NCBI GenBank assembly: GCA_036429605.1
Contig: CM071590.1
Coordinates: 6,799,263 to 6,863,262, forward strand
DNA from: Cladobotryum mycophilum
Taxonomy: Eukaryota > Ascomycota > Sordariomycetes > Hypocreales > Hypocreaceae
Length of the DNA stretch: 64,000 nucleotides
Reading direction: 5' to 3'
Positions 33,190 to 44,000 of the stretch are shown here, piece by piece. Every line of letters begins with the position of its first letter. Position 1 is the stretch's first letter. The position numbers and the translations under genes are program-made. Below the pieces are notes generated by a model that ran no database searches, was not told the origin of the DNA, and saw only the letters and a list, made by a program, of their open reading frames with translations.

Positions 33190-36100
33190 CAGAGTGGTCA
33201 ACAATCTAATCAATTCAACTTCAGCACCCTTGTTGATTGAATTGACGCATTCAACGACAAACCTCATATTGATTGATCAACCGAGGCCTCAAATTGAATT
33301 GATTGAAATTGAAATTGATCCCATTGACCGCAATCACTAATTAGTCAGCCGCCGCCGCCGCCGCTACCCTCTTTTATACTCTCTCTTTTCCCCTCCCTTG
33401 TTTACATCGCCAGTGAATGATATTAATACCAGCTAGTAACAGCTCTATTTTTTTTCCTTATTTGCATTTATATATATCCTGTTCGAGACACTACAATGCC
33501 TAGAGCCAGGCATACCTTATTCTTACTTTTTTGACTCATTATAAACAAGAGTGGTTCGTAATCGCCTCCTCGACTAATAACAGTATGGTGATTATCTTGA
33601 TCCCTATCGCACGCCTCCGCCTCTTCCACTAAGATTTTAAACTCTATATGCCCTTTGGGGCTAATCAGCTGATAAGGGAGTCTGGTGCTTTATAGGGCTA
33701 TTCGGAGCTTGTTCTTATTATACGATTCCATATAATTCTATAGCATTTACACAGCCTCATTTTCGCTATCGCCATTTCCCTCACCTATCGCTACCTCTTC
33801 CCTCTCCATAATACTTTCTTTAATTAACCCTGCTCTTAACCATGATCGAAGAGTCATTGCTATCCCGATCGTAGATGCTTCGAGCCGCGATCGCCTTGGA
33901 GCAACCATAGCACCACTTACCGAGAAAAGTCGTTCGGGCTCAGCTGACATTGGCGGTACTGAGAGAATATCAATGGCCATTCGGGAAAGATGAGGGTATT
34001 CTTCCTGCTTTAACATCCAATATTCGAATGGATCGCTGACTTTAGAGTCGTTGGGATGGGTATCTAAAAGCCAACGGTCAAACTCATCCTCAGGTGCGTC
34101 ATCCTCGTCAGCATCGAGCTGTGAAAGAAGCAGCGGGTTTGCGGTACGGTAGCAGTCAAATGGCGTGCGTGTCTTCTTCGGCTGCCGGATACAAAGCGTC
34201 ATAGCGGCATCCCCCAATAACTGATATTTATACTGATTCTCCCATAAATTCTTCACGATATTCTTCGCCGAGCTAATCCACTGCGTATTCGGCGACCACC
34301 ACTCTTCAAAGTACTTGAAGCGATATTTCGGATGTAGAGATACAGCGGCGTAGTATACAGGTGTCTCGTCGAGACGCCTATAATACTTATCAAGTACCAC
34401 CCAAGCACTATTAACAGATATCCTCCATCGATTCTCAAAGGGCAAATGAAAGGAATCAGTCTTAGCCTTCTCCAAGGTAGCCAAAAGAAACTCAAAGGCA
34501 GGAAGAACCTCCCAAATAACACCTAAGGCAGTAATAGAGCCATCTCTTCGCTGTCGTTGTTGCCCATCCCCTTCCATCTCTTTCAATACCCTCTCAAAAT
34601 CTTCAAGAATCAATCTCATCTTCTCTAGTATTTTCCAGTCGTCATCAGTCAATTGTGACTCAGGTCGGAGGCAGAATGGGATATTCTTTTTCTTTGATCG
34701 TTTCCAAAGCTTACTCTGCTCGTCCCATAGGTCCTCGATTACCTCTCGACGTAAGAGCGCCCTCTCAATCATATAATATTGAGATAACCATCGTGTGGCG
34801 TTATCCTGTATAAGATGCAAGACCTTCCGCCTATTAGCTGGATGCTTATCGTTCCATTCTTCTTGAAGCTTTAAGAACGATTGGGTCAATGAATCCGAAC
34901 GGCGAATCCAAGTAACCAAATTATGAAGCTTTCCAACAGGACCGGTTTTTAACCATAGTGTATGAGCCTCCTCTTCAAATACTTCTGACTCAGGGATATC
35001 ATCGTTAAATTTATCACTATCGTTGCCAAAGAGGAATGCCTTTACCGCAAGGTTAAGGATATGGCCAAAACAACGAATTCGTCTATCGCTCCCCTTATCT
35101 GTCCACTCATACTTGGTTGCTAACGAAGCCATCGCAGTGTCATTATTTGAAGCATTATCGAGAGAGAAATATCCAATTTTATCGTTTATGTCATACTCGT
35201 CGAGGATATTCGCAATTTCATTGGCAATATTCGCGCCGGTATGACTATCACGAAGTTCAGGTAAGCCGAGAACAAGCTTTTGGAGATGGAAAGCAGGATC
35301 CAAATAACAACAGGTGATACCAAACAGCGTATGTTGATTTCTTGAGCGCCATCCATCAAAAGCAATATGTATTAGTCCGGGGGACTTCCTTAATGTCTGC
35401 TTAATCACATCCTTATTGCTATTAAACTCGGCGATCAGTCGATTCCGAATGGTAGCGTGATTTATCATCGTATTGCTATCCTTTACTAGAGGATTGGCAT
35501 ATTCGAAAGCCTGACGAAGGCGAGGATGTTCAAGGGTACGGAAAGGAAGGTTGGCATCAACAATCCAATTAACAAGACATTGTTGGAATGCCTCCTTCAC
35601 AAAGTTTGTCTTTAATGCGTTGATTATAGCCTGATCTCTCGGGAGATGGGCATTGAGGTTGAATATCATATCGATCGTCCGTTGCTTAACGGGGAGAAAA
35701 GGGCTTTCTTCACGTCTCTTTCGCTTCCGCTTCCCTGTTGGATCGTCTAGGCTGTGAGCCTCGCGGAGATGGTGTTCGGCGTTCGCAATACCACAAGCGT
35801 TAAAAGAAATTGGCTCCCATTTCTTTATACAGCGCTGGCATACCCATTTCTTCTGCTTAGGGTTCATTTGTAACTCAATGTCAAAACCGTATCGCCATAT
35901 CCACGATGTAAGAACTCCCGAGCGCGTTGTTTTCGTATACCCCGGGAACTTTATCCAAGGGAAGTCTTTCCATGCTTCATTATTGGTTTGCAGAAGGGGA
36001 GGTAAAGAAGATTCTTTAGAAAAGCCAGATGAGTCGTCTGTCTGGAGTTGGGGACTTGATGTAAGATCCATGTTCGGTAAACTAATAAAATCCCTACTCT

Positions 36101-36446
36101 GTAATTATTCTGTAATAGCTAGGGAGTATATGCAATGCTCATTTTTATTATTTATTACGTTATTACGCGTAACGCGTTGTTTGTTTATTTTTAACTGATT
36201 TACATTCCAGTGCTGGCTGCTAGTATGAGGCTTATTTGGCTAATTGCGATGGCTTCCTCTGGAGTAAAATGGCACCCTCTAGGGTAATATAACCTACTCG
36301 TCAATATCGTCAATTCTTTCAATCAACGGGACTTCTATATTGATTGCATTGATAGTTGACGGGGGCCGACATTGAATTGATTGAATTGACCGTCATCAAT
36401 CAATTCAATCAATTTCGTTGACGTCGTTGAATTGTTGACCACTCTG
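33190..36446 (-). mobile_element. hAT DNA transposon, complete, with 8-bp target duplication
   Basis: The ends are perfect inverted repeats CAGAGTGGTCAACAAT (33190-33205 and, inverted, 36431-36446). Direct flanking repeats GGTTCCTT occur at 33182-33189 and 36447-36454, the 8-bp duplication expected of hAT. Length is 3257 bp. Subterminal regions carry many ATTGAATTGA-like motifs on both sides, probably transposase-binding sites, and a (CCG)n tract near 33350. The host LINE reads through in frame if the element and one duplication are removed. Confidence 0.95.
33747..36071 (-). CDS. hAT-family transposase
   Basis: An uninterrupted 774-aa frame. There is a BED-like zinc finger near residues 75-115 (CQRCIKKW, then HHLREAH). 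A DDE/RNase-H-like core follows, with IHIAFDGWRSRNQHTLFG, FSLDNASNND, CFGHILNLAVKAF and DNATRWLS. The C-terminal hATC dimerisation domain is FEYWMLKQ followed by LSVPPMSAEPERLFSVSG. It should cut and paste the element. No intron is needed and no stop interrupts it, in contrast with the mutated LINE around it, so the insertion is younger than the RIP episode. It may still be active. Confidence 0.95.
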   Translation of the reverse strand: MDLTSSPQLQTDDSSGFSKESSLPPLLQTNNEAWKDFPWIKFPGYTKTTRSGVLTSWIWRYGFDIELQMNPKQKKWVCQRCIKKWEPISFNACGIANAEHHLREAHSLDDPTGKRKRKRREESPFLPVKQRTIDMIFNLNAHLPRDQAIINALKTNFVKEAFQQCLVNWIVDANLPFRTLEHPRLRQAFEYANPLVKDSNTMINHATIRNRLIAEFNSNKDVIKQTLRKSPGLIHIAFDGWRSRNQHTLFGITCCYLDPAFHLQKLVLGLPELRDSHTGANIANEIANILDEYDINDKIGYFSLDNASNNDTAMASLATKYEWTDKGSDRRIRCFGHILNLAVKAFLFGNDSDKFNDDIPESEVFEEEAHTLWLKTGPVGKLHNLVTWIRRSDSLTQSFLKLQEEWNDKHPANRRKVLHLIQDNATRWLSQYYMIERALLRREVIEDLWDEQSKLWKRSKKKNIPFCLRPESQLTDDDWKILEKMRLILEDFERVLKEMEGDGQQRQRRDGSITALGVIWEVLPAFEFLLATLEKAKTDSFHLPFENRWRISVNSAWVVLDKYYRRLDETPVYYAAVSLHPKYRFKYFEEWWSPNTQWISSAKNIVKNLWENQYKYQLLGDAAMTLCIRQPKKTRTPFDCYRTANPLLLSQLDADEDDAPEDEFDRWLLDTHPNDSKVSDPFEYWMLKQEEYPHLSRMAIDILSVPPMSAEPERLFSVSGAMVAPRRSRLEASTIGIAMTLRSWLRAGLIKESIMEREEVAIGEGNGDSENEAV

Positions 36447-36454
36447 GGTTCCTT

Positions 36455-38250
36455 ATTCCAAGGGGCCTGCCAGACTAAATCTTGTCTTTCTATTCTCTCA
36501 TACTTTCCAATAGCTTTATCAAGGCTAGCTAATAACCTAGTGAGTTGTGTTGGTGTAGCTGTACTAGTTATAGCTAATCGGATTGGGTGGGTTTCTGAGA
36601 GGGTTTGAGTGCGGAGGCCGTACTTAAGGCAGGCTTTTTGGAGCCTAACTTCAACCGGGGGGATAGCTGCTTCTAGTTCCAGTGCTTTATAAGGGGACCT
36701 CTTGAAGGCCCTTAGTATCCTGGCTAGGGCAAGGTTCTGTAGCTGTTGGAGTTGGTAGATGAGATTTTTTTGTCCTGGTCCCTTGTACCACAGAGGGACT
36801 CTATAATCTGCTATAGAGCTTATACAAGCTATATATAGCAGCCGTAGGGCTCGTGCAGGTAGCCCGTGTTGCGTATTGCCTAGCCTCTGAAGGCCCTGGA
36901 AGGCTTTGGTAGCCTGTTCGAGCTTTTCTGTTACGTGGTGTTTGAAGTTGAGTTGGTAGTCTAGCCAGACCCCTAGCTATTTGACCAGTGGTTTAGGCTT
37001 AACCGCTAGATTAGCTACAGTAAGCCCCTCTGTTATTGGTCGGCGTTGTCTTGCGAAGTGGATAAGCTCGGTTTTGCCTGGGTCAAACTGGACCCCTTAA
37101 GGTTCTGCTTCCTCGATAAGCTTGGCTACTATAGTCTCTAGAGCCCTACAGTTCTGATAGGCTGATCTTAATGATATAGACAGGCTAAAGTCATTGATAT
37201 AGCTAAGCTAAAAGGCCTGATCTACTATTATATCTCTAATATAGATTAGAAACAAAATAGGAGATATAGGTAATCCTTGTGGGATCCCTATAGCTATGTC
37301 TGTTAGCTGCTGTATTTGGCCATCAAAGGCTAGCTAGATTTTCCTATTTGATAGAAAGGAATCAACCCAGCTAATAAGGGTTTTAGGAAGGTCTAGCCTT
37401 TCTAGTATCCCTAATAGCTTTGGCTTTGATACATGATCAAAGGCGCCCTTGATGTCTAGGAATAGGGTTGTAACTACTGTCTGGTTGGTAGCTTTTCTTA
37501 ATAGCTACTGGCTTTCGATGTAGTTCGTAAGTAAGAGAACTGTATCAACAGCTGATCTCTGTTTCCGGCCACTAAGTTGGGTTGGGTTTAGAAGGTCTTG
37601 TGTGGAAGCTAGATAGCTTAGTCTGCTTGTAACTATCTTTTCTAAGACCTTTCCTAGGCAGTTAAGCAAGGCTATAACTCTATACGCCTTTAGGCTACTG
37701 TAGTCTAGCTTATTGGCCTTTAGAAGGATGATTCCAATCGCTTCTCTCCAGCTAACTAGCTAATACCCTGCTGTGAATAAGGCCTGATAAGCTTTATTTA
37801 ACAGGGTTAGTACCGCCGAGTAAGTCTTCTGTATTAGGAGGAAATTAATTGTATCAGGGCCTGGGGCTTTCTTGTTAGAGGATGAAAAGATAGCCCGTTG
37901 GACCTCTATATCCTCTAGCTTTGGCTATTTCTAGTAAGTCCTTTCGGGTGTAGGTCTTATTTGTTCTTGTTGACTGACTATGGATAGCTTTTGAAAGCTA
38001 TTTTCTAGCTGCTGTAGTTGATGTCTTGAGGTCCTAGTTAGTCTTGTAGTTAGTTTTATAGTTAATTTCGGTATTATATTAACTATAGACCGTAAGTCTA
38101 GCCAGTCTGCCGATTTGGATCTCGGCCGGCTGGGAATTTAAACCTCTATTTTAAACCTTCTAGCCGATTCGGCGTGGCTAACAGCAGGGGTAGGGAACAG
38201 TGTCTGTAAAAAGGCTATGTATTTCTCCTTGAAGGTTTAAGCCTGTTGTT
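36455..38250 (-). pseudogene. LINE reverse transcriptase domain (remnant)
   Basis: Minus-strand frame with LFLDIKGAFDHVSKPKLL (first Asp), GIPQGLPISPILFLIYI and LSYINDFS, where the family has Y-x-D-D, so the active site is mutated. Downstream thumb-like sequence ends at APWNKEP, where the hAT element sits. In-frame TAG codons stand at positions expected for Gln or Trp. Confidence 0.8.
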
Positions 38251-39539
38251 GCTGGTTTTCTTTAGTATATGTAATACTAGGAAGACTGCTATTCTAGTGT
38301 GCCTTGGTGTATTTGTATGCCTTATAGATGTCTGTGGTCATAGCTTCCTTAAGAAAGCTATTCCAGTAGGCTCTCTTTATAGCTCGTAGAGCTAGGTTAT
38401 AGCTATTACGAGCTTCTTTCTAGATCGCTAGGGTTATTGCCGTTGGGCCTGCCTTGTACAGTCGTGTAGCTTTGTTTAAAGCTTTTCGTAGGTCCTTTAG
38501 CTCGTTGTTCTACCAGGGCTTAGAGCGTTCAGAGGGTCTTTGCCTAGCTATAGCTAGTTCAGCTGCTTCTAGGATAGTATCTCTGAGGAGATTAGCTATC
38601 TCATCCCAACTAGAGGTGCCGATTAGCTGATCTATCTGAGCAAGGGCTCTGGGCTCTACTCTAGTTAACAATTTGCTATAGGCCTTCTAGTCGGCTTTCT
38701 TATAGTTAAACAATGGTTATCTTGTTTGATACAAGCGGCTTGTTCCTAGAGGCCTTGATACATAGGCTTCAAAGGTAAAAGCCTCGTGGTCAGAGCCAGT
38801 TGCTGGTGCGGCTTGCCAGTTACCCTAGCTAAGGGCTTGAAAGCCTATGCTAAAAGCTAGATCTATTACAGAAGGTCTCCGTAGGTTCTCTCTGTGATAG
38901 GTACCGCCGAGCTTTATAGCCTTACTAGTATCAACCAATAAGGTAGCCTGCTGGCTATCAAGCCACTGGACTAGGCTATTAGCTCAGGCTGTTAGCTTAG
39001 CCTAAGTGTTCCAGCGAGTGTAGTAAAGGTTGAAATCTCCTGCTAGGATAGAAGGTTGTTTAAGCCTGCCTATTAGGAAAAGTGATCGTTCAATTATATG
39101 TAGGCCTTGTTGATTGGCCTGTTAACTAGCTTATTAGGGTTATTCATTATATAGGTTAATTAAGAGGAATAGTTCAATGCCTAGTATCTCAATAGCTAGG
39201 ATATCAGGATCGTTGAAGAGATTGTAACAGGGTATAAACTCTAGCTAGCTAGCTTTTCTAACATATAATAAGACTCTAGGTCTACTTTTTATGCTTAAGG
39301 GGCTAGAACCAGGTTATGGTATAATAAGGTTATATACTGTGTGTTCTAGTGCAATCCAGTTACTTATTTCCTTATTTCTAGGGCAGTAGGGTTCCTAAAG
39401 CATAATAATATTAGCCTTGGCTTTTAAAGCTAGCTGTAGGGCTATGTGGTGTACTGTGTCGGTTCTATGTGTGTTATGTTAGAAGATCTTAAAATAGCTT
39501 TCTAGCATAAAATAGCCTTATAAGTCTCGTAGTCTATAC

Positions 39540-39745
39540 TATTTGCCTAGTGGTTACCCATGCAGTTAGCACATTTAGGTTCCTGGTATTGGCAGCTAGA
39601 GCTAGCCTTATAGCTAGGGCAGCTATGGTTCTTTGTGTTATGACTACCAGCACATATAGCACATTTATAAGCCTTTCGGCAGCTCCCAGAGTCATGGTTA
39701 AAACCTAAACAACGGAAGCACTAGGTCTTAGTTATATAGGCTCTA
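39540..39745 (-). pseudogene. LINE ORF1 CCHC zinc knuckles (remnant)
   Basis: The minus strand reads CFRCLGFNHDSGSC, CAICAGSHNTKNHSC and C-x2-C-x3-H in succession, the nucleic-acid-binding knuckles of a Tad1-type ORF1. Confidence 0.75.
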
Positions 39746-40740
39746 TACAGGACTACTTTAGTTCTAACCCTAGCTATATATAATCCTTGCTTTTTATTAT
39801 ACTTACTATATACTTCTATTAGTACTGCAAATACTACTAAGCCGGCTTTTTGTTCCTCGGATAGTGTTTTAAGCTATCTGGGTTAGCCAATAATCTTGAT
39901 TAGGTTAAAGGTTTCTGTTTCTTCCTGGAAGATACTAAGGATATCTAGTTCTTCTAGGATTGGTACCCCATGAGCTACTAGTTTGATCCATTTGGTGGGG
40001 GCCTTGGCTAGTTTGATCGGGTAGTCTTAGAAGGTCTTTTCCAAGAGGTCTTGTTGGGTGAGAAGATTACTGGCTAGCTGAGCTGATGTGGCTGTGATAA
40101 CTATGTTATTTCTAGCTGATTGCTATACGCTAGCTATACTCTTGGCTCCTAGAGCTTGGTTTAGCTTGTTCCTCAGTGTGATCGAGGGCAGTGGTTTTTG
40201 GAAGCTATATCTGGTTTCTAGCTTAAGAACAACTTATAGGTCTGTTTTTCTAGGCTTCTAAGGTGCTGTTTTAGCTGCTATAGATTCCTTAGCTACTATG
40301 GTTCTTTTTGGGGTTTGTTCTGCCCATTGGCTTTGTTCTATGCCTTTCTTAGCTATAGAGCTATATAAAGGTGTTCTTGGTTGTTTTTGTTATTCTAGCC
40401 TAATAGCTTCCTCTAATTAATTAATAAGATTAGTGTAGAATGATTAGATGACTTGAGCTTTGTTTATAGCCTCTAGGGCTGCTTGAATATGCTGTAACGC
40501 GTTTAGGGCCTCTAGTTATTATTGTTATTAGGCCTCTTAGGCCTCTTAGGCCTCTTTAGCTAGTTATTCGTTTGGACTATTGTCTAAGGTTATTTCTATT
40601 GCATCTGTGGCCTCTGGACTAGTAATTTTACTAGCTGTGGCTTAGGCTTAAGCTAGGGCCAATTGTATTATAGCTTTAGCTGTGGCTGTAGCTATGGCTT
40701 TGGGGTTTTGTGGGGTTTAGGGGGGTTTTAATTTCTCTTA

Positions 40741-41040
40741 TATTAATTATACTAAGCCACTATGCTAGATTGTTTTTATAAGGGTTTTTATATAGCTTTT
40801 TATAAGGAAATAATAGGGATTTAAGGAATGTATAAAGGAATAAAAAGAAAATAAAAGAAAAATAGAAAAATAAGAGAAAATAAGGAAAAGATAAGGAAAA
40901 ATAAAGAGAATTAGGAAAATAAGGAAAATAAGGAAAATAAGGAAAATAAGAAAGATAAAGAGAAAATAAGGGAAAAATAAGAAAAGAAGAAAAAACAAGA
41001 AAAACAAGGAAATTAAGGATAGTAAAAGGATAAGCTATAG
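40741..41040. repeat. A/G-rich spacer with (GGAAAATAA)n
   Basis: Between the LINE 5' end and the stop codon of the next retroelement. About 40830-41000 repeats GGAAAATAA and close variants. It is probably the 3' untranslated region of the minus-strand retroelement at 41041. The long open frame here (40765-41007) is only Phe/Leu/Ile low complexity. Confidence 0.5.
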
Positions 41041-44000
41041 TTAGTTAGTCTTGGTTTTTCTTATACTTTTTCTAGCTTCCCAGGTCTTTTCTATAGTCCT
41101 AGGGATATCCTTAGCTATAGAAAGGGCTGATTGGGCCCTAGTCTTAGCCAGAATAAGCCCTATCTGATTATCCATCCAAGTAGCTGCTGTAGGCCCTGCA
41201 GCCTTCTGCAGTTCCTTATAGTGCTTAGAAGCCTCTTTTTCGAATAGGCCCCCTGATGAGATAATTATAGGCCTGAAAAAAGGGCCTAAATACTCATACT
41301 TGCGCTGTTTTTCCTTAGCAGCCTCTGCTAACGTGCTATAAGCCTCGGGTCTAGCTGAGGGCTTATTTATAGCTACGATTTGGATATCGTAGAAATAGCG
41401 GCTAGACCCTAGGGTAATAGCTATATCTGCTTTTTGGTGGGTCTGAGATCTAGGGGTCTTTGGGGGGTCTTGAGGTCTAGGGCCTTGGGTGCTAGGGCCT
41501 GGGGCACTAAGAGGGTCCTGAGGGTTCTGAGGGTTCTGAGGGTCCTGAGGGTCTTGGGGGTCCTTGGGGCCTGAGGGTATATAAGGGGTCAGGGAAGGTT
41601 CGATTTCCACTTCTAGATTAGCCCGGCTAGCTAGTGTTTTATAAATGGCACGGGTTATCTGATTGTGGCGGTTGATCCACCTTCGGCTAGCTCCTTTACA
41701 CACGTCTTCGTGGCCTAGGGATGCCTTTTCTCCGCAGCTATTGCATAGGCTATTTCCTAGCTTGACTGGGATTAATAGCCTATTTCTTAAAGCCTCGGCA
41801 ACTTCTTGGTCTGCTATAATATGTTGTTTTTGTGTGGGCAAGACCTGAAGCCACTTGCGGCTAAGATAGCTACTGTTTTCGATCCTAGCTCTTAGCTGGT
41901 CAGGGTATAGAACCTCTGCTAATCTCTCTATCCGTAAGCTAGTGGCCTCTATAAGGACTTCCTTGGCGGTCTGGAAGGGTTCCTTAGGCTGGCTTCTAGC
42001 TATATTCCTCCCTAGGATCTTATCTAGGATAGGTTGACTAGCGTTTCTTGCGGCTTGGTAGATTTTTAAGGCAAATTCCTTATATAAGGGTATTCCAAGC
42101 CCTCCTTCCCTAGCTGGTAAGGCCACTAGGTCTAGCTGGGCCTTGTTTAGTTCCATAAGATTAGAGGGCTGACCCTTAGGGGACCTAGAAGCTAGGCCTT
42201 GGATAGAGTCCTTGATAAGGTTATCTAGGGTAGCCCATTGAACCTCTAGGCCCCTAGGGTCTAGCTGCCTTAGTAGGTGCCTAAGGAGAAGATGAACACT
42301 TCCTCTAAGCAATAGCAGGCTATACTGTTTAGGAAGGTCTTCTAAAGCTGTGATAGTAGCTGAAAACTTAGATATCTTAGCTTCTAGAAACGCCTTTCTA
42401 GTTGATAGGGGTCCTATAAAGGTCCCTAGGGCCCCTAGGCCGTTCTGACGTAAACTAGATACCTTATATTCCTTGCTTTTAGCTAGGTTCAAGGTTACAG
42501 GGGACTTCTGGAAGGTTTCTGTTATCTTAGATAAGATAGGGATTTGAGGGTCTTTATCTAGGATATAAACATCATCCAGATAGGCTACTATATTTGCTTT
42601 AGGTAGCCTAGTAATTAAAGCTTCTAAAGTGGGCCTAAAGGCTAGGGAAAATAGTAAGGGCCCTAGGGGGTCCCCTTGCCTAACCCCTTCACTAGAGGCC
42701 ACTATAGCCCCTGCAGCCGTAACCAGGATAGAGGGATTGTTATAAGCCCAAGCAGCTGCCTTATAGAAGGTTGGGGCATAGGTGGCTATAGCCCCAGCTA
42801 TAGCTAGTCTGCTGACTGAATTGAAGGCATTTGCTAGGTCTAGGGAGGCTATTTTGGCTATTCCAGATGTGTTATTTCCAGTTATAGCTTCTTCTAGTAA
42901 GAAGATAGCCGGTTCGACCCCTCCCGGGCTATTTACCCCTAGTTGATTAGGTAATAGCATAGAGGTTTTAAAAGAGGTAATTAGGATAGCCTTCATAGCT
43001 AGCCTATAGATGATATCTCCTATTGCTATAGGTCTTATGCCCTTATCAGGTTTTCTAAGGGCAATTAACCTAGAGGCACATAGAAGCCTAGCCCCGGGGG
43101 CTGTACCTTGTCTAATCATATCAGCTAGAAGCCTAAGGAATTCTACGGTAGAAGATTCCCTTATAGCTAGGTCTAGTAACGGTCTAGTCCATCCACTAAG
43201 GCCTGAGGCTTTTTCCGGGCTTATAGATTTTATAGCCTTTAGAATAGTCTTTTGGGTAATGGATTGGCCGGCGGCTGGCCTAGCCTTATTAGAAATAAAC
43301 GGGTTTTTAGGCCCTATTGGGTGTTTTTCTAATAGCTGGGCCCTAGTCTCGGGGCTGTCCGCTGCCATAGGAGCGTTTTCGTATAGGGCTCTAGAGGCCC
43401 TACCTAAATATCCCATTTCCAGTAGCCTTATAGCTTGCTTGGTTGGATCTAGGTTCTGTGGGGTTTCCTCGGGGCCCTTAACCTGGATCAAGGTCTGTAA
43501 GGAATCCAGGTTCTGGGGGAAATCCCTTAGTGTAGCTACCAGCTGACCTTCTTGAATACCTAGACCTAGGACCCTAGGAAGGATAAGAAAGTGTAGTAGG
43601 GCTTTTTCCGTAGGTTTAGCTAGGAAGGCTTCGGCTAATCGTTTAGCCGTTGCTATAAAAACAGCAGCGTGCCTAGCGTGGAGTCTATTTTCCGGGACAT
43701 GGACTGGGGAAAAAGCCAGTAAAATCTGGGTTGTAGGGGCGTCTAGGGAAGGCTTTAGGGCTTGAAGGTGTTGTTTTTCTAGGGCTCTTGGGTTCCCTAT
43801 AGCTTCTGTAGCCTCTGTAGCCCCCGTAGCTACCGTAGTTGCCGTAGCTATGGTAGCCCCTGTAGCTGCCGTAGCCCCTGTGGCTGCCGTAGTTGCCGTA
43901 GCTGCCGTAGTTGCCGTAGCTGCCGTAGTTGCCGTAGCTGCCGTATCTACCATAGCTGCCCAAGCTGATTCTGCTAAGGTCCTTGAGGTTATAGGACCTT

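Larger units (their letters stand above)
31930..40740 (-). mobile_element. Tad1-type LINE retrotransposon, RIP-mutated, interrupted by hAT
   Basis: Read on the minus strand, the 3' end is the poly(A) tail, seen as a T run at 31931-31941. Going upstream are an RNase H domain, reverse transcriptase, an endonuclease-like region (about 38.5-39.3 kb) and a CCHC gag-like part. Nearly every frame has TAG stops at CAG or TGG codons. The hAT element at 33190-36446 splits it between the RT and RNase H parts. Tad1-clade elements are the main fungal LINEs with RNase H. Its 5' end near 40740 is not sharply defined. Confidence 0.8.

Noticed and set aside
40765..41007. 80-codon Phe/Leu/Ile-rich frame that looks like a membrane peptide
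   Set aside because: It is the complement of an A/G-rich (GGAAAATAA)n tract, so it is low complexity and not a gene.
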